Source of the DNA: Clostridiales bacterium Firm_04 | GTDB taxonomy: Bacteria; Bacillota; Clostridia; Oscillospirales; Ruminococcaceae | Reading direction: 5' to 3' | Assembly: GCA_001603005.1 (NCBI GenBank) | Contig: LVAJ01000027.1 | Span: 62,001-126,000, forward strand | Length of the DNA: 64,000 nt | In this document: one piece after another, positions 48,872 through 57,783 of the stretch | How the letters are laid out: each line of letters starts with the position of its first letter | Numbering within the stretch: the first letter of the stretch is position 1 | The notes under the pieces: generated by a model | Databases searched by the model: none | The model's input: only the letters and a program-made list of their open reading frames with translations | Told to the model about the DNA's origin: nothing | Made by a program: the position numbers and the translations under genes

Positions 48872-50197
48872 TTATGGAACGGGCTTCGGTCTGCGCCGTG
48901 CAGTCGTGACCTGCGGGCGCGTGTCCGATTCTTCTGCGGTCTCCGTGCTGTCGCCGAACAGCATTTCCTGCAGCGTGCGGTCATAGAGCCGGAACTTTTT
49001 CCGGTCATAGAATCCGCCTGCCGCATCCCACAGCACCGGACAAAATCCGCGTTCCGTTGCCTCGGTGCAGACGGATACGAGATAATCCTCCACGGAATCG
49101 AGCTCCTTGTTCATCTGCGTGCAGCCGAAATTGCTGATGATGACGGGAACGCCTTCCGGCGTGAAGCGGTCTTTGAGCAGATCGAACCGCAGCTGCATGT
49201 CAATGCGGTCGTCAGATGTGCCCCAGAAGCTGCGCGCCTGCTTTTGCGGCGTATCCGCTTCGAGCTGCGTGAACGCCAGCGGCGTCTCAAAATGCACCGA
49301 GACTGCACAGCGGTTCTGCGTATCCTCCGGCATGACAAAGAGCGGATCGCAGGTGTATGCAATGTCATCGGCATAGCCCGCGATCAGCAGATGCCGCCGG
49401 AGATTGCCGCTGCCCGCGTGCCGGACGGTATCCACAAAGCACTGATTGATCTCGCCAAGCAGCGCATAGGCTTCCTCTTTTCCTGCGAGATGCTTGCCGC
49501 GCTGCCAGATCTCATCCCAGCAGCCGTCCGAATCGAGCGACTCAAACCAGACATGTCCGCCCTCGCCGGCAAATTCCTGCGAGATCTGCTGCCAGATGCG
49601 CGCGTATTTCTGCATGCAGGCGTCTTTTTTGGCGGGATCGGCAAAATCCGACCACCATCCGCCGTCGCGGTCGATGTTGATGATGACATACATGCCAGCA
49701 TTGAGCGCCCAGCCCGCGACCTCATGCACCCGCGCAAGATAATCCGGATGGATCGTGTTGTTCGGGAGCATCATGTTTGACCATGCCGCGGGGATCCGCA
49801 GTGTGCCGAAGCCCTCTGCCGCATAGCCCTCGATCATCTGCTGTGTGATGCGCGGGCTGCCCCAGCCGGTCTCGTATGTGCGGACGTCGCTGCCGGACAA
49901 TTTGCCGCCGCAGCATTCAAAGGTATTGCCGAGGCTGATGCCGATGCCCATTTCTCTGACCGCATCCGCCGTGGAAAGATTGCCCGCGGGATCAGTGCGG
50001 TAGCCGCTGCCGTAGACCGGCGCAGGCTTGCGCACGGGCTGTGCTTCTGCCTCTGTGCCGGATTTCGATGCGGTGCGCGTGAATGCGGGCGCGGTGACGT
50101 CCTTCAGCGGATTCTCCGCTTTTTTTCCGCAGCCGGTCAGCAGCGTGACGGCAAGTGCCGCGGTCAGCGCCGCAGCGTTCCGAAGATGCTTGTTCAT
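48872..50197 (-). CDS. GH5_4-like lipoprotein lacking both catalytic glutamates (pseudo-glycosidase)
   Basis: 441 residues: lipoprotein signal with lipobox L-T-G-C23, a Ser/Pro/Lys linker to ~residue 75, then a GH5 barrel (I-G-I-S-L-G-N-T-F-E; R-I-P-A-A-W-S-N; Y-V-I-I-N-I; V-S-V-H-F; L-W-D). Catalytic positions are altered: acid/base block L-N-E-P reads L-D-S223-D, nucleophile block I-G-E-F-G reads I-S-N356-F-G, and the H-H-D of strand 4 reads D-R-D. The frame is intact, so it is not a decaying gene. Likely a surface carbohydrate-binding or sensing protein. ATG 50197 preferred; a GTG lies two codons upstream. Confidence 0.85.
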   Translation of the reverse strand: MNKHLRNAAALTAALAVTLLTGCGKKAENPLKDVTAPAFTRTASKSGTEAEAQPVRKPAPVYGSGYRTDPAGNLSTADAVREMGIGISLGNTFECCGGKLSGSDVRTYETGWGSPRITQQMIEGYAAEGFGTLRIPAAWSNMMLPNNTIHPDYLARVHEVAGWALNAGMYVIINIDRDGGWWSDFADPAKKDACMQKYARIWQQISQEFAGEGGHVWFESLDSDGCWDEIWQRGKHLAGKEEAYALLGEINQCFVDTVRHAGSGNLRRHLLIAGYADDIAYTCDPLFVMPEDTQNRCAVSVHFETPLAFTQLEADTPQKQARSFWGTSDDRIDMQLRFDLLKDRFTPEGVPVIISNFGCTQMNKELDSVEDYLVSVCTEATERGFCPVLWDAAGGFYDRKKFRLYDRTLQEMLFGDSTETAEESDTRPQVTTARRRPKPVP

Positions 50198-50236
50198 ATG
50201 CACACCGCCTTTCAGGAACGGCGCGTGCTGCGTCTG

Positions 50237-50983
50237 TTACTCTGCATTCGGATCAAACGGGAATGCGGGCATCATTTTCAGCTTGAACAGGTTCATCTTG
50301 TGCTTGCGGTCGATGAGTGCCTTTTTCTCCGGAGCCGGTTCAATGCCCTCGCGGATGTACAGGTCGAGCTCTGCATAGGTAAAGCCGAGATTGTCCTCAT
50401 CGGTCTTGCCGCAGAGTCCGTCAGAAGGTGCCTTCTCCACAAGCCGTTCCGGCAGACCGAGTGCTCTGCCGATCGCCTTGACCTCGGTGACGGTGAACTG
50501 ACTGAGCGGGGAGAAATCGCCGACGCTGTCGCCCCATCGCGTCGAATAGCCCACCCAGTCCTCGGAGAGATTGCAGGTGTTCGCGACTCTGCCGTTGACG
50601 CTCTGCGAAACTGCATAGAGCGTGGTCATGCGGATGCGCGGCGGCAGATTTGTTTTCGCCTGCACGCTGATCGGCGTCACGGCGGCAACTGCGCGCTCCA
50701 CGGCATCGACCGCTTCGCCGACATTGACCGTGACATTCGTAATGCCGAGATGCTTGCAGAGCAGCTGGGAATCGTCGATATCAGGCTGTTCGCCGCGGGG
50801 CATCATTACGCCGATGACGCGGTGTACGCCCAGTGCGCGGACGAGCAGTGCAGCGCAGACAGAGCTGTCCTTGCCGCCGGAAATGCCGAGGACAGCAGGG
50901 CAGCCGTCGCCGTTTTCAGCGAACCAGTCCTGGATCCAGCGGCAGCAGTCTTCGATCGCGCGGTTGACATCAAAATGGTACAT
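50237..50983 (-). CDS. nadE: NH3-dependent NAD+ synthetase
   Basis: Last step of NAD synthesis: deamido-NAD plus ammonia and ATP. 248 residues, the short ammonia-dependent form without a glutaminase domain. ATP pyrophosphatase loop S-G-G-K-D-S-S (~37-43), N-T-C-N-L-S-E and Y-S-T-R-W-G-D-S-V-G-D-F-S-P-L near 145-160, P-S-D-G-L-C-G-K-T-D-E-D. Start at 50983 has AAAGGA ten bases upstream; an ATG three codons earlier is too close. Same strand as the CPBP gene, 18 bases downstream of it. Confidence 0.95.
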   Translation of the reverse strand: MYHFDVNRAIEDCCRWIQDWFAENGDGCPAVLGISGGKDSSVCAALLVRALGVHRVIGVMMPRGEQPDIDDSQLLCKHLGITNVTVNVGEAVDAVERAVAAVTPISVQAKTNLPPRIRMTTLYAVSQSVNGRVANTCNLSEDWVGYSTRWGDSVGDFSPLSQFTVTEVKAIGRALGLPERLVEKAPSDGLCGKTDEDNLGFTYAELDLYIREGIEPAPEKKALIDRKHKMNLFKLKMMPAFPFDPNAE

Positions 50984-51001
50984 GGGGATCATCCTTTCAT
51001 T

Positions 51002-52147
51002 TTACATGGTGGCAGCGGGTGACATGGTATAGCAGGAATAAACAGCCAGTCCGACATGCGTGATCACGAGGAGCCAGAACAGCGGCGCGGTGACGACCAG
51101 CCGTTTGGTGCGGGTGCTCTGATGCGGTGTCAGATCGGGCAGATGCTCGGTCAGCAGCATGTAGCACAGTGCGACGGTGCCGAGCAGCAGCACGACCAGC
51201 GTGTAAAGCATCCACGCTTTGCGGAAGGTGCTGTGCGGGAGCAGATTCTCGCCGTAAGAAATCAGCATGCTCATGGAATTGACCGCGAGATGCGTGATGA
51301 TCGCAGGCGTGAGGGAATTGTGCCGGATTGTGATATATGCAAGCAGAATACCGAGCGGAAAAGAGAACAAAAACTGCGGCAGATTTTCGTGCATGATGCC
51401 GAAGATGAATGCCGACAGCAGAATGCCGAAGCGCTGGCTCACGCGGCTGAGATTTTTCAGCACAAAGCCGCGCATCAGCAGCTCCTCGGTGATCGGCGCG
51501 AGCACGCAGATGTAGAGCACGTTCATCAGGATGCGCATGGACGAGCCGTTCAGCGTAACCTCCGGTTCATAGACCGGCAGATTCGCCCGCGACAGAAAGC
51601 TTTGCAGCGCACTCGCCGCATACTGCGCGAGCAGCTGGATCCACAGACCGAGCATGATGTAGGAAACGCCGCGGACAGCGCTGAAATCGCGCAGCCGGAA
51701 CAGATCCGCTTTCCGGATCTGCGTCAGGCGGCAGCCGATCAGAAATGCCGACAGATTGCCGACCGTGAATGCGATCAGCGTCAGCGCATTGTTGATCGCG
51801 CTGTCGTTGAGATACTGCGACAGGATCATCGGGTAGTTTTCGGGCAGTTCGCCGAGCCGCTGCATGTCCACATGCCGCAGCACCGCGCTGACGACCGCCT
51901 GCAAGACGACATAGCAGGTCATTGCAGTGACAAACGCGAACAGGATCAGCAGAAACGTGATCGCGAGCACCCGCTTGAGCGCAGTGCGTTCATTGGACTG
52001 CGGGACGAGCGGCAGGCTGGTGTCCGGCATATCGAGCGCGGGCAGGATCTGCCGGTAATCCGGTGTATAATCCGGCATCTCGGTCGGATTCCGGAACGGG
52101 TTGCGCAGATCGACGGGAGAGATCTCCGAATAGTCTAATTGCTTCAT
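51002..52147 (-). CDS. CPBP-family intramembrane metalloprotease (Abi/CAAX-like)
   Basis: 381 residues: a ~55-residue Pro/Asp-rich cytoplasmic start, then about eight membrane segments. The family's active-site motifs are present: E-E-L-L-M-R-G (~225; EExxxR), F-I-F-G-I-M-H-E-N (~255; FxxxH) and H-L-A-V-N-S (~295; HxxxN). Bacterial members process or protect against peptides; substrate unknown here. It follows mutS2 by 13 bases. Confidence 0.9.
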   Translation of the reverse strand: MKQLDYSEISPVDLRNPFRNPTEMPDYTPDYRQILPALDMPDTSLPLVPQSNERTALKRVLAITFLLILFAFVTAMTCYVVLQAVVSAVLRHVDMQRLGELPENYPMILSQYLNDSAINNALTLIAFTVGNLSAFLIGCRLTQIRKADLFRLRDFSAVRGVSYIMLGLWIQLLAQYAASALQSFLSRANLPVYEPEVTLNGSSMRILMNVLYICVLAPITEELLMRGFVLKNLSRVSQRFGILLSAFIFGIMHENLPQFLFSFPLGILLAYITIRHNSLTPAIITHLAVNSMSMLISYGENLLPHSTFRKAWMLYTLVVLLLGTVALCYMLLTEHLPDLTPHQSTRTKRLVVTAPLFWLLVITHVGLAVYSCYTMSPAATM

Positions 52148-52160
52148 GCGGCTCCTCTCG

Positions 52161-54557
52161 TTATTTCAGTGTCACAATGGTCACGCCGTCCTCGCCCTCG
52201 CCGTAAACGCCGGGACGGAACGCCTTGACCTGCTTCATGCGGCGCAGATGATCGTGGATGCCTTTGCGCAGCGCGCCGGTGCCTTTTCCGTGGATGATCG
52301 TGACGGTCTCGAAGCCGGAGAGCAGAGAGCCTGCGATAAAGTTTTCGGTCATCATGATTCCCTCATCGACCGTGCAGCCGCGGATATCGAGTTCTGTCGC
52401 CGCAGAGCGCGCACCGGAGCCGTTTCTGCCCTTTTCGGAGCGCACGACGGTCGTATGCACTTTCTGTTGCTGCTGCTTCTGTTTCGGCTGCTGCTTTTCG
52501 AGCCGGAGATTTTCGATCGGGACGCGTGTTTTCATCGCACCGATCTGCACGGTGACCATTTTGCCGGCGGGCTCTGCAACGACCGTGCCGCTTCTGCCCA
52601 TTGAAACGATCAGCACGGAATCGCCGATCTCCAGCGGACGGGGCAGGGTATAATCGCCCTGTTCATCGGTATCGGAATTTTCGTAGAGGCGGTCAATGGT
52701 CTGCTTTGCGTGGGATTTTGCAGCAGCGATCTTTGCGGCAAGATCCGCCTGATCCTTCTGCTTTTTCACCTCGCGGAGTTCTTCGAGCAATGCGTTCGAT
52801 TCCGCGACGGTCTGCTCGACGATGCGTCTTGCCTGTGCGCGGATCTTCGCGAGTTCTTCCTCGCGTTTCTGTTCGAGCAGCTCTGCCTGTTCGCGCACTT
52901 CCTTCTCATGGACGGCGACGCTTTCGCGCAGACGCGTCAGTTCGGCAAGCTCCTTTTCATGCTCGGCTCTTGCGCGGTCGAGCTGCTCCACGGCGCGCTC
53001 AAACCGCTGATTTTCCGAGCTGATGAGTGATTTTGCATGCGCAATGACGTCTTCCGGCATGCCGAGCGAACCGGAAATTGCAAATGCATTTGATTTTCCG
53101 GGCGAGCCGATCACCAGCTTATAGGTCGGGCGAAGCGTTTCGAGGTCGAACTCGCAGGACGCATTTTCCACATCTTCCGTTTCGAGCGCATACCGCTTCA
53201 ATTCCTGATAATGTGTCGTGACGATCAGTTCGGCGCCCTGCATGCGGAGCCGCTCGATGACGGCGACTGCGAGCGCGGCACCCTCGACGGGATCCGTGCC
53301 GGAGCCGAGCTCGTCGATCAGCACGAGTGAACGGTCGTCGGCAGCTTTGATGATCTCGATATCCTGCAGCGTATGCGCGCTGAATGTCGAGAGATTGTAT
53401 TCGATGCTCTGGCGGTCGCCGATATCCACGAGAATGCGGTCAAATACCGCGATGCGGCTGCCGTCGGCGGCTGGGATCATCAGTCCGCACATCGCCATTG
53501 CGGAGAGCAGACCGACCGTTTTCAGCGCGACGGTCTTGCCGCCGGTGTTCGGACCGGTGATGATGAGCGCGTGATAGTCGCTGCCGAGTGCAATGTCGAT
53601 CGGCACGACGGTTTTCGGATCAATCAGCGGATGCCGCGCTTTTTTCAGCAGCAGCGAGCCGTCCTCGGTGATCTGCGGGATCATGCCGCGCTGCATCGTG
53701 CCGAGCGATGCCTTTGCAAAATAGAGATTCAGCTCTGCGGTGATATCGTAGCTCTGAATGAGCGCATCGGCATGCTGTCCGCATTCGGTGCAGAGCTTTT
53801 GCAGGATGCGGTCGATTTCCTCCTGCTCCTGTGTTTCGAGCAGGCGGATATCATTGTTCGCATCGACAATTGCCATCGGCTCGATGAAATAGGTCTGACC
53901 GGTCGCAGAGGTGTCGTGGATCAGACCGGCGACGTCGCCGCGGTGCTCCGCCTTGACGGGGATGACATAGCGCCCGTCGCGGATCGTGATGATCTGCTCC
54001 TGCAAATAGGTCTGCATTGCCGAGGAACGGATCATTTTTTCGAGTTTTTCGCGCAGCTTCAGACCTGCCTGCGTGATCTTCCGGCGGATCTGTCCGAGCG
54101 CGGGGCTTGCAGCATCCGCAAGGCGCTCCTCATTTTCAATGGAGCGTTCCAGCAGATCGGCGAGATAGGGATTCGGCTGGAGCCGTGCAAACAGGTCGGA
54201 GAGCGTGGTCTCGATCTGTCCGCAGTGGTCGTACCAGTCCGTCAGCGCAGAGATCTGCCGCAGCAGTCTGGCGATTTCGAGCAGCTCTTTCAGGGAAACG
54301 CGCGCACCGGACTGCGTTCTGCGGAGCGCGGCGCAGACGTCGGTGAAGCTGTCGAAGGAAGGGGAGCCGAACCGCACGGAAAGCTGGAAGGCATCCTCGG
54401 TCTGCTGCAGGGCATAGCGCACGCGGGCTGCGTCGTGATCGGGTGTGAGTGCGCGCGCGAGTTCTTTCGTTTTTTCGTTGGCAGCTTCATTTGCGAGCAT
54501 GTCGAGGATCTTGTGAAGCTCCAGCGTGATGTAATCCTGTGAAAGCTTTGTATTCAT
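52161..54557 (-). CDS. mutS2: endonuclease MutS2
   Basis: 798 residues, typical length. MutS-like core with clamp and helical domains, ATPase with Walker A G-P-N-T-G-G-K-T (~335), Walker B L-V-L-I-D-E-L-G-S-G-T-D-P, long coiled coil (~520-620), and C-terminal Smr nuclease domain (L-D-I-R-G, I-I-H-G-K-G-T-G-A-L-R). Lacks the N-terminal mismatch-binding domain of MutS1. In Gram-positives MutS2 rescues collided ribosomes and limits recombination. Co-directional with recO, 30 bases downstream of it. Confidence 0.96.
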   Translation of the reverse strand: MNTKLSQDYITLELHKILDMLANEAANEKTKELARALTPDHDAARVRYALQQTEDAFQLSVRFGSPSFDSFTDVCAALRRTQSGARVSLKELLEIARLLRQISALTDWYDHCGQIETTLSDLFARLQPNPYLADLLERSIENEERLADAASPALGQIRRKITQAGLKLREKLEKMIRSSAMQTYLQEQIITIRDGRYVIPVKAEHRGDVAGLIHDTSATGQTYFIEPMAIVDANNDIRLLETQEQEEIDRILQKLCTECGQHADALIQSYDITAELNLYFAKASLGTMQRGMIPQITEDGSLLLKKARHPLIDPKTVVPIDIALGSDYHALIITGPNTGGKTVALKTVGLLSAMAMCGLMIPAADGSRIAVFDRILVDIGDRQSIEYNLSTFSAHTLQDIEIIKAADDRSLVLIDELGSGTDPVEGAALAVAVIERLRMQGAELIVTTHYQELKRYALETEDVENASCEFDLETLRPTYKLVIGSPGKSNAFAISGSLGMPEDVIAHAKSLISSENQRFERAVEQLDRARAEHEKELAELTRLRESVAVHEKEVREQAELLEQKREEELAKIRAQARRIVEQTVAESNALLEELREVKKQKDQADLAAKIAAAKSHAKQTIDRLYENSDTDEQGDYTLPRPLEIGDSVLIVSMGRSGTVVAEPAGKMVTVQIGAMKTRVPIENLRLEKQQPKQKQQQQKVHTTVVRSEKGRNGSGARSAATELDIRGCTVDEGIMMTENFIAGSLLSGFETVTIIHGKGTGALRKGIHDHLRRMKQVKAFRPGVYGEGEDGVTIVTLK

Positions 54558-54587
54558 ATGATTCCTTATGGTAAAAACGCGGGTATG

Positions 54588-55352
54588 TTACGGTGCAGGC
54601 GCACCGGCATCTGTCAGTTCATGATAAAATTGCAGCGTCCGGAGCTGCATGCCGAGCCTGTGCCGGAGATAGTGTTCGGCGTAGAACGAAAAGAGCGGCA
54701 TGCTTTCGCCGCTGAGCCGGAACTGGAACAGCCTGTCGAAATCCGCGAAGATCACATGCCTTGCAGCCTGAATGACCGCCGGCGTGACGAACAGATCATC
54801 CGGCTGCGGCTCCGGCAGACAGTCCTTGCAGAGCATATCGGCTTCCTCGAAACGCAGAACAGGCTTTGCAGGCAGATGCTCCATGCAGACGTCACAGCCG
54901 ATGAGATTCGGCATGAGCCCCAGCTCGGTCATGAGCCGCAGCTCAAAGATCGCTTTGATGAGCGGCACCGGTCTGTCATGCTCCGCGAGATGATGCAGAG
55001 AAAGCAGATACAGCCGCAGGAGCTGCGGCTGCGGCTGATCGGTTGCGGTTTTCCGGATAAGCTCGGAGAAATAGGATGCCAGTGCCAGCGCATCCAGATC
55101 ATTGCGGATGCCGTAGAACAGGTTCAGCGAAACGGCGCTGTCGAGATAATAGCGCTCGCCGCTCTGCCGCAGACAAAATTCGCCGTAGGCAAACAGCTGC
55201 GTCACAGCGCCGTACTTGCTGCCCGCTTTCCGGACGCTTTTGCCCTGCACCGTCACGATGCCGTTTTCGGTGAACAGGTCAAAGAGCTTGTCCGCATCAT
55301 GCACCGGTGTTTCCCGGATGACCAGTCCGCGGACGGTCAGATGCGTTGTCAT
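54588..55352 (-). CDS. recO: DNA repair protein RecO
   Basis: 254 residues: N-terminal OB fold (T-V-R-G-L-V-I-R-E-T; F-T-E-N-G-I-V-T-V-Q-G-K-S-V-R-K), helical domain with L-L-R-L-Y-L-L-S-L, and a four-cysteine zinc site (C-D-V-C ... C-K-D-C, ~145-180). Works with RecF/RecR to load RecA. GGAGGG precedes ATG 55352. The start lies inside the small YqzL-like gene, so the two are coupled. Confidence 0.94.
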   Translation of the reverse strand: MTTHLTVRGLVIRETPVHDADKLFDLFTENGIVTVQGKSVRKAGSKYGAVTQLFAYGEFCLRQSGERYYLDSAVSLNLFYGIRNDLDALALASYFSELIRKTATDQPQPQLLRLYLLSLHHLAEHDRPVPLIKAIFELRLMTELGLMPNLIGCDVCMEHLPAKPVLRFEEADMLCKDCLPEPQPDDLFVTPAVIQAARHVIFADFDRLFQFRLSGESMPLFSFYAEHYLRHRLGMQLRTLQFYHELTDAGAPAP

Positions 55353-55494
55353 CGGTCGATCCCTCCGATCGGGCAAAGCTGCCGCGGTATTGCAGATAAT
55401 CGGCAATGCTGCCGCTTTTGCAGAACGCATCCCAGCATTGCTGCTGCTGCTTCTGCGCATAGATACCGGACAGATACAGATTCTGATTCCGCAT
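55297..55494 (-). CDS. small YqzL-like protein, 65 aa
   Basis: Residues ~18-40 read W-D-A-F-C-K-S-G-S-I-A-D-Y-L-Q-Y-R, matching the short YqzL pattern (W-x2-F-x2-[TS]-G-[NS]-I-x2-Y-L-x-[YF]), and YqzL lies immediately upstream of recO in Bacillus. A very strong AAAGGAGGTG precedes ATG 55494 by five bases. The last ~19 codons overlap the recO start in another frame, so the C-terminal part may be unimportant. Function unknown. Confidence 0.7.
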   Translation of the reverse strand: MRNQNLYLSGIYAQKQQQQCWDAFCKSGSIADYLQYRGSFARSEGSTDDNASDRPRTGHPGNTGA

Positions 55495-55570
55495 ATACAC
55501 ACCTCCTTTTGCAGATAGTATATGCGGAATGCAGATACGGTTTCATGGAAAAGTGTACCGCTTTGCGGTT

Positions 55571-56833
55571 TTACTGCGCATGTACAGCAAACGATTTTCC
55601 GTCCGCGATCAGATAATAGGACGGGTTGTCCGAATCTTTTGTCGTATCGCAGCGGTACTGCACAATGTCCTCTTTCGTGAGTGCGAGGAACTGTTTTTCA
55701 TCGAGCATCACGCGGACATTTTTGTCCTTGTGGCGGAATGTGAGATAATAATCAATCACTCTGGAGCGTTCGCGTTCCTTTTCGGAAAGCGTGAAATCCT
55801 TGTAATAGGGCTCAGTGCCGGGTTCGCCGCGCGTCACGATGCAGCGTCCGTCCACCCATTTGTCGTACTCATAATAGTATTTTGTACGCGACTCATAGGC
55901 ATAGACCGGCTCCTCGTAATATTCCGTTTCATAGTGCAGCGGAACGATCTCCGGCTGTGCTGCCGGCATCAGACAGGCTGTCAGCGGATACGGGATCCGG
56001 AATACGCCGAACTGTCCGTCGCCGTAATCCTCCCAGCCGCCGCCCCAGTCGTCATCATCGTCCCAGCCGCCGCCCCAGTCATCGTCATCGTCCCAGTCGT
56101 CATCGTCGTCGTTGTCGTTCACCCACACTTCGCGCGATTTCTGCTCGTAGTGGTCAACGTACCGGTACATTTCCGATGCTGTGCGGATCAGTCTTGCGCC
56201 CTCCGGCAGCTCCCAGTCATCCGATTGCAGCGTTTCGAGCTGTTCGAGATACACGGAACTCTGCCAGTAGGCTTCGACGATCTCCGAGCTGCGGACCTTT
56301 TTGCTGCCGGCTTTGCTGATCGCCTGACTGATTATGCAGTAGATCGGTCCCGCACAGATGAGTCCGATCACCAGTAACGTGATGAAAAGGCTGCTTCTGT
56401 CTTTCTTCTTTTCTTTCGGGAAGGAAACAGGTTTCTGCTCCGGTTCATTTTTGACATCGTGATAGCGTTCCGTGCTTTCGGCTCTGGATGCGCCGCAGTA
56501 GACACAGGTCTGCACGGCGTCGTCATTCTGCTGATTGCAGTAGGGACAGATCCAGTTTGCCCTGCGGATGCGCACGGCGTCATTGCCGGAGACCTCATCG
56601 ACAAACTCCACGAGGTCGTCCCGCAGATAAAACTTGACATTCCGTGCGCGCGGATGTCCGCATCCGGGGCATTCCTTATGGTCTGCGCGGATGCCCTTCA
56701 TCTGACAGCTTGCGCAGTCCCAGTAGCCCCAGCGGTTGCGTTTTTTGCCGCAGCTCGGGCATGTGACGCGGTCGCCGCTGATATCGTTGAGTCCGCACTG
56801 CGGACATTTCCAGTTAGAATGCTTCTGCTGCAT
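55571..56833 (-). CDS. multi-zinc-ribbon membrane protein with Asp/Trp/Gly repeat
   Basis: 420 residues. The N-terminal ~125 contain four CxxC-type zinc ribbons (C-P-Q-C, C-P-S-C, C-A-S-C with C-P-G-C, C-P-Y-C with C-V-Y-C), then a basic stretch, one membrane segment (~150-172), and an extracytoplasmic part with an acidic/aromatic repeat (D-D-D-D-D-W-G-G-G-W twice, ~245-275) and a tyrosine-rich beta region. Function unknown; an insertion in the otherwise conserved recO-era cluster. Confidence 0.75.
   Translation of the reverse strand: MQQKHSNWKCPQCGLNDISGDRVTCPSCGKKRNRWGYWDCASCQMKGIRADHKECPGCGHPRARNVKFYLRDDLVEFVDEVSGNDAVRIRRANWICPYCNQQNDDAVQTCVYCGASRAESTERYHDVKNEPEQKPVSFPKEKKKDRSSLFITLLVIGLICAGPIYCIISQAISKAGSKKVRSSEIVEAYWQSSVYLEQLETLQSDDWELPEGARLIRTASEMYRYVDHYEQKSREVWVNDNDDDDDWDDDDDWGGGWDDDDDWGGGWEDYGDGQFGVFRIPYPLTACLMPAAQPEIVPLHYETEYYEEPVYAYESRTKYYYEYDKWVDGRCIVTRGEPGTEPYYKDFTLSEKERERSRVIDYYLTFRHKDKNVRVMLDEKQFLALTKEDIVQYRCDTTKDSDNPSYYLIADGKSFAVHAQ
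56030..56115 (-). repeat. 30-bp-period coding repeat (DDDDDWGGGW)
   Basis: Two near-identical DNA units encode D-D-D-D-D-W-G-G-G-W, preceded by a partial unit D-D-D-D-D-W. Slippage here would preserve the frame. Confidence 0.8.
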
Positions 56834-56868
56834 CAGCTGTCACCTCCGTCTGCATGCGTGTTCATGCA

Positions 56869-57780
56869 TTACTGATTGAAGTTGAGTCCGAACTGTTCGA
56901 GCATCATGTCGCGGTTCCGCCAGTCCTCCTTGACCTTTACCCATGTCTGGAGATTGACCTGGATCCGGAAGAATTTTTCGAGCTCCCTGCGGGCATTTGC
57001 GCCAACCTTTTTGAGCATGGAGCCGTTCTTGCCGATGATGATGCGCTTGTGCGATTCCTTTTCACAGTAAATGAGCACAGAGATATTGAGAATATCCTTG
57101 TCCTCGCGTTCGGAGAAGGATTCCGTGACGACGGCAATGCCGTGCGGCACTTCATCCTGCAGCAGATAGAGCAGCTGCTCGCGGACGATCTCCGCGGCAA
57201 GGACGCGCTCCGGCTGATCGGTGATCATGTCCTCCGGAAAATAATGCGGGCCCTCAACGGCGCGGCTGAGCAGCTCGTCGAGCACTTCCTGCATGCCGTC
57301 GTGCTTGGTGACGGATACGGGAATGAGTGCCGCGGGATGCCAGCGCTCCTCTGCCGCAACGAGCAGCGGTGCGAGCTTTGTTTTATCGCTGAGCAGGTCG
57401 ATCTTATTATAAAGGAAGATGACCGGCGTGCCCTGCTTGGTCAGGTTATCGAGCATGAGCTGCTCCTGTTCGCCGAGCGGCTTGGTGCAGTCCTGCATAA
57501 AGATCACGCAGTCGATATCGGAGACTGCTTCTCTGGCAGCTTTCAGCATCTGGTCGCCGAGCTTTGTCTGCGCTCTGTGCAGACCTGGCGTATCGGTAAA
57601 GACCAGCTGCGTCTGCCCGATGTTGCGGATGCCGGTGATGCGGGTGCGCGTGGTCTGCGGCTTCGGGCTGACCGACGCGATCTTTTCACCGATCATCGCA
57701 TTGAGCAGCGAGGATTTGCCGGCATTGGTATGACCGGCAATCGCCGCAAAGAGGATTTTCGTCTTGCCGTTTTCCTGCAT
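56869..57780 (-). CDS. era: GTPase Era
   Basis: 303 residues: G1 G-H-T-N-A-G-K-S-S-L-L-N (~14-25), G2 R-T-R-I-T-G-I, G3 D-T-P-G (~60), G4 N-K-I-D (~125), and C-terminal KH domain (G-K-N-G-S-M-L-K-K-V-G-A-N-A-R-R-E-L). Assembles the 30S subunit by binding the 16S rRNA 3' end. Stop and ybeY start are separated by three bases. Confidence 0.97.
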   Translation of the reverse strand: MQENGKTKILFAAIAGHTNAGKSSLLNAMIGEKIASVSPKPQTTRTRITGIRNIGQTQLVFTDTPGLHRAQTKLGDQMLKAAREAVSDIDCVIFMQDCTKPLGEQEQLMLDNLTKQGTPVIFLYNKIDLLSDKTKLAPLLVAAEERWHPAALIPVSVTKHDGMQEVLDELLSRAVEGPHYFPEDMITDQPERVLAAEIVREQLLYLLQDEVPHGIAVVTESFSEREDKDILNISVLIYCEKESHKRIIIGKNGSMLKKVGANARRELEKFFRIQVNLQTWVKVKEDWRNRDMMLEQFGLNFNQ

Positions 57781-57783
57781 GGA

